This document shows, piece after piece, positions 25,112 to 34,125 of a stretch of DNA of 64,000 nucleotides. The notes beneath the pieces were generated by a model, which worked only from the letters and a program-made list of their open reading frames with translations, was not told the origin of the DNA and ran no database searches. The number at the start of each line of letters is the position of its first letter. Positions within the stretch are counted from its first letter, which is position 1. This DNA is from JBFIHF01 sp964411125 (GTDB taxonomy: Bacteria > Myxococcota_A > Bradymonadia > Bradymonadales > Bradymonadaceae). The stretch lies in contig CAYPJU010000004.1 in assembly GCA_964411125.1 (NCBI GenBank), positions 1-64,000 on the forward strand, read 5' to 3'. Both the position numbers and the translations under genes were made by a program.

Positions 25112-28100
25112 ATGGCGCCTCCTCGCAGCCGGAAACACGTGACGGAAGATACGACCGATCGTACCGATCTCATCGCGGACTTCGACATCGAATCGGTGCT
25201 CGAAGAAGCTACCGACGCGTTCCTCGACGACTGGTCGGAGGGGCGAGAGGTCGACCCCGATGCGACGGCCGCGCCTCCGATCGTCAGGTCGGCTCGAAGT
25301 GCCTCGGGCAGTGGCCTCTTCGACATCGACGAAGTCCTGGAGACGGCGAGCTCCGTCATCCTCGAGATTCTCGACGGTGAGCTCGCCGAGCTGGAGACCG
25401 GGCAGTTCGAAGACGAGACGCTCCACGCCCTGAAGGGCGCTCTCTCGCCGAACCTGCAGTCGTCGGGCGCCGACGAGACGCCGAAAGCGGAGTCGACCGA
25501 AGAGATCGAGCTCCTCGACGAAGAGATCGGCGACCCGTTCGACGCCACCGGGATGCAGTTCGTCGACGTAGACACCGGCCGGCGAGTCGACGACGCGGTT
25601 CCCTACCTCGATACCTCGTTTTTCGAGCTCGTCGACGAGGACTCCGCTCCGGTCTCGACCGAATCGGTGATTCGGAATCTCGGCATCCGCCTCAAGAACG
25701 TCGACGAACAGCTCTCACTCCCCTTGCCGTGGTCGCGATTCCTCCCCGAACTTCGCGACGAGATCATCGCCGAACCGGACATGCGGCGCCGCGCCGCCTA
25801 CCTCTTCATCTTCGGGCAGATCGTCCGGGCCCTCGGCTCCCCCGACGCGATGACCGACTCGCTGCAGGATCTCGCTCCCGTCGCGGGCGCGGTCACCCGC
25901 TCGGGACTGCTCGATCGGCTGGCGACGCGTTGGAAGCAGCCGGACGAGGAGTTCTTCAACGTCTTGCGTCGCCTCGAACGCCTCGACGACCACGACGAAG
26001 GCACCGTCGCGTCCGTCCGTCGCGCGTCCATCGCCATGGAACGCCTCATGGACGGCGGGCTCGACGACGGCGTCCGTGCCCGGCTCCGCGAGGCGCTGCT
26101 CCCCCCGGAAACCTTCGAAGGGCTGGTCGTCCACGCCGTCGACTCGCACGCCATCCGCGACCGCGCCGCGGCGGTCGAGTCGTGGGAACGAGTCGGGCAC
26201 TTCGCGAGCGGGGAGCTCGCTTCGGCGAGCATCGCCCTCGTCGCCTGGCTCCTGCAGAACTCCCCCGGTTTCTTCGACACCGCCGACCTGCTGCTGGGGG
26301 AGGGGGCGTCGACGCGGCCCCTGCTCTTCACGATGCAGCGCGAAGCGGTTCGGACCGGTGACCGACTCCGCGAGGCGCGCGTGCTCAAGCGACTGATCGG
26401 TTGGGATGTTCGATTCGGCAAGCGCTCGGAGGGGGAGGGGACCGGTCGAACGCGACTCAAGCAGGAGACCGCGAGTCGCCTCGTGCGACTCTCCGGACTC
26501 TTGTCCGGCCTCACGAACACGGACCTCGAGGGTACGGAGCTCGAGGGGATGGAACCGTATCGTGTGATGCGCGACGCGATCTCCCTGAACGCAAAGAGCC
26601 TTCACTACCTCCGTCGGCTGGAGCGTCAGGCGCTCGCCGCCGGTGATCTGGAGATGGTAGAGAAGTCGCTCGTCTCGCAGGCCGCGACGGTACAGGACGA
26701 GCAACTTCGCGCCGTCCTCTGGGACCGCGTGGCCGATGTCGTCCGACTGCGGGGCGGCGGATACCAGCAGGTCCGTGAGAACCTCCAGCGAAGCCTGGAG
26801 GCCGACCCCGATTGCCTCCCTGCGCTGATCTCCTCGGGGCAATACATGATCGCGGAGCGGGATCTGGAGGCGATGCTCGCGATCCGTGGTCACGACGAAT
26901 CGGACGCTGCGCGTTCGGCGTGGCGCCGCGCTGAACTGCTGGAGCGAACCGGCGGGGATGCCCAGGAGATCCTGCGTCTCTATCGAAGCTCCCGCGATCG
27001 GAACCCGGACTCCGTTCACCTCTTCTTCAGCGTCGAACGGGCGTTGGCTCGGCTCGCCGACTGGCGAGCGCTCCGTACGCTGTACGACGGTGCGCTCGAC
27101 CCGGATGGGCCGCTGGGAAGCGAGCTCCCCGGCTCCGGGATCGAGGTGGAGCGAGTCCGGCTCGCGCTCGAGGTCTTCCTCGAAGATTCCTACGACGACC
27201 TCTCCGACGCGATCCTTCGCTACATGGACGACGTGCCGGTCGGTGACATCACCGCCGAGACGGCGGTCGATCAGAACGTCGTGTGGCGGGTCCTGGCGCA
27301 CGAGATGGACGCGAATCCCGGTCGCGCCGTCGGGCGACTGCAGGTGCTGCTCCAGCTCTCTCGTGGAGAAGAGACTCCGTGGCGAACGCGGGCGCTCACC
27401 TGGTACGCGCGCTATCTCGAGGAACACGAGGGCTCCGAAGAACGGCTCCTCGCTACACACCGCCAGATCTTTCAGCGGGCTCGCGGCGTCTTTCTGCTGC
27501 GTTGGGCCGTACGCGGATTGCTCCGCACGGGGGACGCGGCATGGGTGGCGGACAACCTCGTGGCGGGGCAGGGCGAGGCGTGGATCGAGCGTGGGGCCGA
27601 CGCAGACCACTACACGCATCGACTCGCCGCCGAGCTCCATTGCCTCTCCGCCAACGCGGGGCGAGCTCTCGACGTGCTCGAGTCGCAGTCTTTCGAGGAC
27701 GAGATCGCACGGGCGGAGGTCGCCGAACGCGCGACCGTTCAGGCGATCCGGTCTCGCGAGTGGGTCCGGGCCATCCCCTGGATGTTCCGGTGCTATCCCG
27801 CGGAGCACCGCCCGGCACTCTCCGAGATCGCGCGCCACATGGGAGCCGCGTTCGACGACGCCCGGGTGGCGCTCGACTACATCGACGCGTCGGAGACGCC
27901 GACCCCAAAGGATCCGTACGTCATCCTGTGCGAGCTGGAGCTCGCCTACCGCGCCTGCGACTGGGATCGCGCCCTCAAGTTGATCGGCGCCGGGCTCGGT
28001 ACGATCGCCGCGGGTGCGATCGACTTTCGGGCGTTTTTGCTCGAACAGGCCGTGCTCGTGAGCGAATGGGGCCGAAGGTCCGACGAGAAGGCGCTCACTT

Positions 28101-31100
28101 TCCTGGAAGACCTCTGGAGCCTGGGGCCGACGGTGGGGTCCTCCCCGACCTTCGCCGTCGCCGCCTTTCTGCGGATCTGTACCCGCATGAAGCGGCAGGG
28201 GGAGCTCGAAAAGTACACAGAGTTCGTTCGGACGAACTTCACTCCGTCGGTCGCCGAAGCGCTGCTCGCCGAGCCCCGCCTCTACGAGGAGGCGGTCAAT
28301 GGTGAAGAGGCGGCTCAATGGTATGCGGACAGGGTGGACGAAGTACCGGCTCCGTTGCAGCCGTACTACCGGTGGATGGCTGCTGTGGTGGGTTGGTTGT
28401 TCGGTGATCGCGGTCGAAAGTCGGTACAGGATCTCGCGGATGCCGCGACGCAGGCTGATCCGACCCACCGCGTGGGGCCCTTTCTCCTCGCCATCGCCTA
28501 CCGTCACGCCGACATGTACGCTTCCTGCGAACGGCAGTTGGCGGTGTTGCGCACCCCGGGCCACAGCCGCCCGGTGCAGGACTGGGTCATCGTTCGACAG
28601 CTCTTTCACCTCGCGGTGACCCAAAACCAGCCGCAAGCGGCGCTCGAACTGATCGAAGGGGACGAGGGTTTTCAACAGTTCGGCTGGTACACGATCGCCA
28701 GGGAACTCTTTGCGCGGGCCACCCGTGACGAGTCCGCGATCGGTCCGCTCCGCGAGCGAGCGAAGACTTCCGCGGCCGCCCGATCGTTGCGGCTCGAGAT
28801 CGCCGAGATTCGCGACGACACCGATTCGATCGTGTCCCTGGCTGCCGACGGACTCCCCGAAGCGGTCGCGAAGGTCGAAATGCTGGCGGCGCGGGGAAAT
28901 CCGGCCCCGCGGTCGCGTTGGGACATCGAGGCTCGTCATGCCGAAGTCGTCGCAGCGCTCGCCGACGAACCCGCCGACGTCGCCCGGGCGAAGCTCTTCG
29001 ATTTCGTCGTCGACGTCGACGAAGAGCTCCTCGGCTCGCCCTGGTGTCCGCTCCGGCTCGTGCGCGGGGACCTGTCTAGGTTCGAGTTCTCGTCGGAGCA
29101 GGTCGAGCGCATCGCCGAACGGGTCGGCACCTTCGTCGACCCCGAGATGTCGGCCGAAGCGCGGCTGCTCGTCGCGACGGAGTTTCTTCGACGCGACCGT
29201 GCCGACGACGCGCGCAGGTTGCTGCCGAAGACGCGCGGTTCCCAGCTCGTCTACGCCGCATGGCACCTCTTCTCGTTCGCGCTCGACCCTTACGCAGACT
29301 GGCCGAACACGTCGGAGTGGGTGCTCGATTTCTGGCAGCGTCGCCGTCGTTCCGCGACGCGCTTCGTCGCCGACCTGGACTACGAGATCGGGAGGCAATT
29401 CGAGGTCATGTCGGACTCCGCCTCGGCGATCGAGGCGCTGCAGAGATGCCTGCGCGAGGTTCCCACGTTCCTCCCCGCGCAGGTCGCTGCCGGCCGTATC
29501 CTGATCCAGAACGAGAACTGGCAGGAGCTCGCGCTTCTCTGGGAATCGGAGATGCGTTCCATCGAGGACGACGACGCGCTGGGCCGGGTCGCGTTCCGCA
29601 TCGGCTACCTGTGGGAGCGGCGCCTGCAGGAGCTTCCTGACGCCAACATGCACGCCGAAGAGGCATTCCGCCGCGTCCTGCGGGCACGGCCCGGCTACGT
29701 CCCGGCGCTCGATGCGTTGCTCCGGATCGCGTTCCGGGCGGGGAACTGGGCGCGCGCTGCGCAATATCTCGAGATGATGGTCGACGCGGTGGACTCGGTC
29801 GCGACGCGCGGCGCATTCCTCTGTGAACTCGGCGCCGTGCGCGAATACCATCTGGAAGACCCGACCGGCGCCCGAGAGGCGTACGAGGCGGCATTCGGTC
29901 TCGACCTCGACGACGTGGATGCCCTCCACGGTCTTCTGCGCGCCGATGCGCAGTGCGCGGGGGCTTCCGACCAGGTCGTGGGTGGCTCGCGGGTCGACGC
30001 GGACGCTCCGGGAGAGATGTCGGTCGCCGTCCTCCACCGTCGCCTTCAGTTCGGGGTCACCCAGCGTGAGCTGGTCGACATCTCCCACATTCTCTTCGCG
30101 CTCACGGGGCGACATGCTTCTGCGGCAAGCCTGATGGGTGAGATCGCCCCCCATCACTATCCGTGGCTGATGTCGCGGATCGTCTCGGCCGCGGAGCGAT
30201 CGGAGCTGGACCGCGAAGCGGTGGAGACGCTGGACCGCGAGTACCCCGATGTATGCACGGAGTTCTTCGTGGACGCCGTCCGCCGCATCGTGGGCGGTGA
30301 CCGTCCCGAGGGTGTCGTGACGGATGCCTCCGAGCTGGGGACGCTACCGATGGCGGAGGGGAGGGTGGTGCGCGCGATGCATCACGCCTGGACCGCGAAC
30401 GATCTCGACGCGCAGGGGACTCTGGCGGCCGCGCGTGCTCGACGCGCGAATGGAGAGATCCTCCGCGCCGCAGAGCTGACGTGGGTGGCTGCGACGCTGA
30501 TGCTTCGCGGGCGGCCGGTCGAAGCGCTCGACATCTGCCGACAGTTGCTGGAGCAGATGCCCGAGTTTCTCCCCGCGGTGAAGGTCGCCAAGTACTCCGC
30601 TGATGCAGCCTCGCGGTGGGAAGACGTCGTCGTCTACTTCGAGCGAGACGCTACACTGACCCGGGTCAGTCAGGTGGCGTCGACGGACCGCCTGTACGCT
30701 TCGGAAGTGCAGCGGAAGCATCTCGGTGATCACGATGCGGCGTTGAGTCAGCTACGGACGGTGCTCGCCGGTGAGCCGACACACGCGCAGGCGTTCGGCA
30801 AGATGCGGGACATCCTGCTGATGCGGCGGCAATACAAGCCCCTCCTCGACGCCTACGAAACGCGAATCGGCGCGACTCAGTCGGACGCAGAGCGCGCCGA
30901 GCTGCTCAACCAGATGGCCGACATCGCGCTCAATCATCTCAAGGAGCGTCGCACGGCGATCGGATTTCTGAGTCGATCGCTCGAGCTACAGCCCCGCCAG
31001 TTGAAACGCCTGCGGGTGTTGAGCGATCTCTACGAACAGGAAGGACGATGGGACCGGGCGGTGGTGTGCCATCGTGCCGCGGCTGATCTGGTGGAGGACC

Positions 31101-32473
31101 CCGTCTTCTTGGCCCGTCTGTGGAACCACGTGGGTGAGCTCTACGAGCATCGGCTCGAGGAAGACGAGCAGGCGCGCATCGCGTATTCCAAGGCGCTCAA
31201 GCTCGCTCCCGAGGCTACCCAGATCCTCGTCTCGCTGGCGCGCGTGAGCGAAAAGTTGGGGCGCTTCGAAGACGCGGTCGCGTTACTGACCATGGTCATT
31301 GAAAGTTCCCGGGACGAATCGGTGCTCCTCGATGCGCGGATCGGGATCGCGAGGTTGCGTAACTCGATGCGCGCATCGGCGTCCGAGATCATCGGCGCGC
31401 TGAGAGACGTGTTGTTGCACCACCCGGCGCATGGGCCCACGATCAATACCGCGCGACAGGCGGTCGCCCGCGCTGGCGGTCCGGTCGAGCTCGAGGCGTT
31501 CTTCGGGAAGCTGACCCACGACATCATTCAGGGGCAGGGGGAGCGTGGACTGGAGCCAGCGTTCGAGATGTCGGTCCACCTCAAGCAGTCGGACCGCGCA
31601 TTTTGCATCGCGTCGGTCGCCGTCGCGCTCGATCACGCTTCGGGTCGCATGCGAGACTACCACCACGACCGCATGACGCAGCGTCGTTGGCCCGGTCGCG
31701 CGCTTCCGCCGGACGTAGCTTCGGCGCTCCTTCCGCCTGGCCTGGTCGCCCCCTTCATGGAGCTCCTGCGTCGAGCTCGAGACGGCGTGATGGAGGGTTT
31801 CGATGGTGCTCCGGGGCTCGAGTACATGCGCAAGGGGACGCGCATGAAGGAGCCCGTGAACAAGGCGACCCAGCTCGCCTTTCAGTGGCCATCGTTGATG
31901 GGACTTCAACTGCGCGACGTCTACACCGCTCAGGGGGTACCGGGCGGATGCACGGTCTTCCACGACAACGGCATCCGGATGATCCTCGACGAGCAATGGC
32001 GTTCGTTGAAAGATCCCACCGACGCGGTGGTCGCGCTGGGACGGCGGCTCGCGCCGTGGTCGATGGGCGTGGGCCCGTGGTCGTTTCTCGACCTCGACAG
32101 TCAGATCTCTCTCTTCATCGCGATGGTCTCGAACTACGTCCGCGGATGGGCGCAGGCGGAGCGAGCGCACCTGCCGAGCTACCTGGTGTATCCGCGGGTG
32201 CAGCGCTGGATGGAGAAGAAGGGAGAGCGCGTCGCGCCCTACGCGATGGAGCTGTCGGGCAGGTTCAGCACTTCGGCCGTCCGCCAGCAATTCGAGCATC
32301 TGCTCGTCGCCCAGAATCGCTTCGCGACCGTCTTGATCGACGATCCAGGCCGTGGGTTGAAAGCTGCGGGGCTCCTGCAGCGCAACGAACCAGGCGCCCG
32401 TCCGCCGTGGCTCTTCGTCCTCGACACCCCGGCGGCCGAGATTCGGCGGGCGATCGGTATCGCTGCGGACTGA
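25112..32473 (+). CDS. Giant TPR-repeat protein (about 2,450 residues)
   Basis: The longest gene in the window. An acidic, probably disordered N-terminus of about 200 residues (ATDAFLDDWSEGREVDPDA) precedes about 2,000 residues of helical repeats. TPR-like units are clearest between about 1430 and 2120, e.g. AIEALQRCLREVPTFLPAQV, YAAGRIL-type turns, and KALKLAPEATQILVSLARV. The last 350 residues form a separate domain (MKEPVNKATQLAFQWP, PSYLVYPRVQRWMEKKGERV) like that seen at the end of large myxobacterial TPR proteins. No signal peptide or catalytic motif was seen. The ATG at 25112 is preferred over TTG 25085; a GTG at 25139 is also possible. Likely an assembly scaffold (inference). Confidence 0.8.
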   Translation: MAPPRSRKHVTEDTTDRTDLIADFDIESVLEEATDAFLDDWSEGREVDPDATAAPPIVRSARSASGSGLFDIDEVLETASSVILEILDGELAELETGQFEDETLHALKGALSPNLQSSGADETPKAESTEEIELLDEEIGDPFDATGMQFVDVDTGRRVDDAVPYLDTSFFELVDEDSAPVSTESVIRNLGIRLKNVDEQLSLPLPWSRFLPELRDEIIAEPDMRRRAAYLFIFGQIVRALGSPDAMTDSLQDLAPVAGAVTRSGLLDRLATRWKQPDEEFFNVLRRLERLDDHDEGTVASVRRASIAMERLMDGGLDDGVRARLREALLPPETFEGLVVHAVDSHAIRDRAAAVESWERVGHFASGELASASIALVAWLLQNSPGFFDTADLLLGEGASTRPLLFTMQREAVRTGDRLREARVLKRLIGWDVRFGKRSEGEGTGRTRLKQETASRLVRLSGLLSGLTNTDLEGTELEGMEPYRVMRDAISLNAKSLHYLRRLERQALAAGDLEMVEKSLVSQAATVQDEQLRAVLWDRVADVVRLRGGGYQQVRENLQRSLEADPDCLPALISSGQYMIAERDLEAMLAIRGHDESDAARSAWRRAELLERTGGDAQEILRLYRSSRDRNPDSVHLFFSVERALARLADWRALRTLYDGALDPDGPLGSELPGSGIEVERVRLALEVFLEDSYDDLSDAILRYMDDVPVGDITAETAVDQNVVWRVLAHEMDANPGRAVGRLQVLLQLSRGEETPWRTRALTWYARYLEEHEGSEERLLATHRQIFQRARGVFLLRWAVRGLLRTGDAAWVADNLVAGQGEAWIERGADADHYTHRLAAELHCLSANAGRALDVLESQSFEDEIARAEVAERATVQAIRSREWVRAIPWMFRCYPAEHRPALSEIARHMGAAFDDARVALDYIDASETPTPKDPYVILCELELAYRACDWDRALKLIGAGLGTIAAGAIDFRAFLLEQAVLVSEWGRRSDEKALTFLEDLWSLGPTVGSSPTFAVAAFLRICTRMKRQGELEKYTEFVRTNFTPSVAEALLAEPRLYEEAVNGEEAAQWYADRVDEVPAPLQPYYRWMAAVVGWLFGDRGRKSVQDLADAATQADPTHRVGPFLLAIAYRHADMYASCERQLAVLRTPGHSRPVQDWVIVRQLFHLAVTQNQPQAALELIEGDEGFQQFGWYTIARELFARATRDESAIGPLRERAKTSAAARSLRLEIAEIRDDTDSIVSLAADGLPEAVAKVEMLAARGNPAPRSRWDIEARHAEVVAALADEPADVARAKLFDFVVDVDEELLGSPWCPLRLVRGDLSRFEFSSEQVERIAERVGTFVDPEMSAEARLLVATEFLRRDRADDARRLLPKTRGSQLVYAAWHLFSFALDPYADWPNTSEWVLDFWQRRRRSATRFVADLDYEIGRQFEVMSDSASAIEALQRCLREVPTFLPAQVAAGRILIQNENWQELALLWESEMRSIEDDDALGRVAFRIGYLWERRLQELPDANMHAEEAFRRVLRARPGYVPALDALLRIAFRAGNWARAAQYLEMMVDAVDSVATRGAFLCELGAVREYHLEDPTGAREAYEAAFGLDLDDVDALHGLLRADAQCAGASDQVVGGSRVDADAPGEMSVAVLHRRLQFGVTQRELVDISHILFALTGRHASAASLMGEIAPHHYPWLMSRIVSAAERSELDREAVETLDREYPDVCTEFFVDAVRRIVGGDRPEGVVTDASELGTLPMAEGRVVRAMHHAWTANDLDAQGTLAAARARRANGEILRAAELTWVAATLMLRGRPVEALDICRQLLEQMPEFLPAVKVAKYSADAASRWEDVVVYFERDATLTRVSQVASTDRLYASEVQRKHLGDHDAALSQLRTVLAGEPTHAQAFGKMRDILLMRRQYKPLLDAYETRIGATQSDAERAELLNQMADIALNHLKERRTAIGFLSRSLELQPRQLKRLRVLSDLYEQEGRWDRAVVCHRAAADLVEDPVFLARLWNHVGELYEHRLEEDEQARIAYSKALKLAPEATQILVSLARVSEKLGRFEDAVALLTMVIESSRDESVLLDARIGIARLRNSMRASASEIIGALRDVLLHHPAHGPTINTARQAVARAGGPVELEAFFGKLTHDIIQGQGERGLEPAFEMSVHLKQSDRAFCIASVAVALDHASGRMRDYHHDRMTQRRWPGRALPPDVASALLPPGLVAPFMELLRRARDGVMEGFDGAPGLEYMRKGTRMKEPVNKATQLAFQWPSLMGLQLRDVYTAQGVPGGCTVFHDNGIRMILDEQWRSLKDPTDAVVALGRRLAPWSMGVGPWSFLDLDSQISLFIAMVSNYVRGWAQAERAHLPSYLVYPRVQRWMEKKGERVAPYAMELSGRFSTSAVRQQFEHLLVAQNRFATVLIDDPGRGLKAAGLLQRNEPGARPPWLFVLDTPAAEIRRAIGIAAD

Positions 32474-32482
32474 AAACACAAA

Positions 32483-32517
32483 AACCTATCCCGGCGCTCG
32501 TTGTGCCGAGATAGGTT
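32483..32517 (-). terminator. Rho-independent terminator, oriented for the minus strand
   Basis: The stem is AACCTATC 32483-32490 with GATAGGTT 32510-32517, continued by CGGC 32492-32495 with GCCG 32505-32508. The one non-complementary pair (32491 and 32509) is C-A in plus RNA but G-U in minus RNA. Only the minus strand has a T-tract after the stem (TTTTTGTGTTTT). It therefore fits termination of leftward transcription, although the only leftward gene to its right is the hydrolase ending at 33290. It sits 10 bp past the stop of the giant TPR gene and may work weakly in the plus direction as well. Confidence 0.75.
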
Positions 32518-32598
32518 GCATCCCCCTCCAGTTCCATGTCGTATGTTGAGTAGAGTAACGTACAAAGCTGTGCGCCTCAAACATCTTGTGGGAGAAAA

Positions 32599-33324
32599 AT
32601 GTTCCACCCCGACGGCCCCAGCATTTTCGAACTCGCCCGCCAGGCACTCTCTTCGACCACGAAGGGCTACGACCTGCTGGCGCCGAAGTTCGAGTACACG
32701 CCGTTTCGCACTCCCGACGAGCTCATAGAACCGCTCGTCGCCGAGGCGGCTCGCGTTCCCTTCGGCACCGCGCTCGACTGCTGTTGCGGCACCGGAGCAA
32801 TCGCCCGCGCGCTGCGGCGCCACGCGGGCGAGCGAGTGGTCGGTATCGACCTCTCCGAGGGAATGCTGGAAGAGGCGCGCAGACTCGCCGGGCAGCAGCC
32901 GGGGCTGGCCCCCGTGGAGTTCCACCAGGGGGATGCGCTCGCCTTGGACGGAAGCGAGACCTACGACGTGATCGTGACGGCGGGAGCGTTCGGACACATC
33001 TTGCCGCCGGATCAGGAGCGGTTTCTCGACGGCGTGTGGGAGAGCCTGAATCCGGGGGGGCGGTTCCTCTTCATCACCGCGGACAGGCCGTCAATGACCT
33101 CGGTCAGCTATTGGCTGTCGCGAGGGTTCAACGCCGCCATGCACGTCCGCAACGCGTTGTGGGACCCCCCCTTCATCATGTTCTACCTGACCTTCCCGCT
33201 CGACCGGGCGCTTCGGATGTGCGCGGCTCGCGGGTTCGAACTCGCGACGGTGAAACCGGGCGTCGAGGCCCGTGACCCCTCCCGAGCCGTCATCGTGTCG
33301 GCCCGGCGTCCCTCTGGAAGATGA
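32599..33324 (+). CDS. Class I SAM-dependent methyltransferase
   Basis: The 241-residue protein has the methyltransferase motif I as LDCCCGTGAIARAL, followed by GERVVGIDLSEGMLEEAR (acidic ribose-binding residue), a motif IV-like YDVIVTAGAFGHILP and LNPGGRFLFITAD. The C-terminal third is more hydrophobic (FIMFYLTFPLDRAL). The substrate is unknown; the resemblance is to small-molecule or quinone-type methyltransferases. GGGAG lies 7 nt before the ATG. Its 3' end overlaps the convergent hydrolase gene by 35 bp, so each gene's transcript would be antisense to the other at that end. Confidence 0.86.
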   Translation: MFHPDGPSIFELARQALSSTTKGYDLLAPKFEYTPFRTPDELIEPLVAEAARVPFGTALDCCCGTGAIARALRRHAGERVVGIDLSEGMLEEARRLAGQQPGLAPVEFHQGDALALDGSETYDVIVTAGAFGHILPPDQERFLDGVWESLNPGGRFLFITADRPSMTSVSYWLSRGFNAAMHVRNALWDPPFIMFYLTFPLDRALRMCAARGFELATVKPGVEARDPSRAVIVSARRPSGR

Positions 33325-34051
33325 CCGCGGTCAGGGGTTCGGTCGCCTCCTGAATCGGAAGGTGTCCTGCGCCTGGCAGCTCGTGCGCGACGGCCTGAGG
33401 CCACAGATCGGTCCAGATCTTCACCGATTCTCGCACCGCTCCGAAGGTGTTCTCGCCGTAGCAGACGTCGATCGGCATCGAGAGGTCGGCGAACTCTTCG
33501 TACGACGGTAGCTGACGCAGCATCCGCAGGTAGGCGTAGACCGTGTCGTGGTCGAGCCGTTCGAACGAGCCGGTCAGGGTCGAATCATCGGTGCGGTGCT
33601 TTTCGAGCCGCCGATCGGTCATCCAACGGCCGACCGGATTGGCGAACGCGGTCATGTAGAAGAGCTTTCCAACTCCCTGGGCGGCGAGGAGTTTGAAGTA
33701 CCAGGGGAAAAAGGCGAACGGGTCGAGGAGCACCAAACGTTCGAATCGCTCCGGGCGCGCCCGCACCAACGGCAGGCCGAAGTCGGCCCCCGAGCAGTTG
33801 CCTACGAGCGTCAGCCGGGGCGTCTCGATCTCGTCGACGAGCTCGACGAGCCACGCCGTGAGATCTTCGACTCGCCAGCTCTGCAGGGGAGCGGATTCGC
33901 CGTATCCCGGAAGGTCGAAACTGGTGAGGCGACACCCGCCCGGCATGTGAGGCAGTAGGGGCTCGAACGTCTGAAGCCCACCGCCCCAACCATGGATGCC
34001 GAGGAAATGTCGCGGGCCATCTCCCCAGGTTTGTGACCTCACGCGTGCCAT
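33290..34051 (-). CDS. Alpha/beta hydrolase with cysteine at the nucleophile elbow
   Basis: This 253-residue protein has an alpha/beta-hydrolase layout: LGIHGWGGGLQTFEPLL (oxyanion region), FDLPGYGES, the nucleophile elbow LVGNCSGADFG, and a C-terminal GAGHLPIQE with the catalytic His. At the elbow the nucleophile position is Cys86 (G-N-C-S-G) rather than Ser. Cys at this position is known in dienelactone hydrolases and a few others, so it may still be catalytic. Expected substrates are small esters or lactones. It is divergent from the kelch lipoprotein and overlaps the methyltransferase gene 3' to 3'. Confidence 0.85.
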   Translation of the reverse strand: MARVRSQTWGDGPRHFLGIHGWGGGLQTFEPLLPHMPGGCRLTSFDLPGYGESAPLQSWRVEDLTAWLVELVDEIETPRLTLVGNCSGADFGLPLVRARPERFERLVLLDPFAFFPWYFKLLAAQGVGKLFYMTAFANPVGRWMTDRRLEKHRTDDSTLTGSFERLDHDTVYAYLRMLRQLPSYEEFADLSMPIDVCYGENTFGAVRESVKIWTDLWPQAVAHELPGAGHLPIQEATEPLTAVIFQRDAGPTR

Positions 34052-34090
34052 CGTCTCCTGACGTGTCGCAGAGCCGTCGAAACCGACTCG

Positions 34091-34119
34091 TTCGCAATCG
34101 TGGTCTACTTGGTTACCAT
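34091..34119 (+). promoter_or_regulatory. Possible sigma70 promoter, maybe leaderless
   Basis: TTCGCA (34091-34096), a 17-bp spacer and TACCAT (34114-34119). The predicted transcription start falls at or next to the GTG at 34126, so the message could be leaderless. Both hexamers match consensus at only four of six positions. Confidence 0.3.
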
Positions 34120-34125
34120 CGGAGT

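Noticed and set aside
25715..30157. 1,480-residue minus-strand frame inside the giant TPR gene
   Set aside because: It is a shadow of strongly biased codon use on the plus strand; composition is typical of antisense frames.
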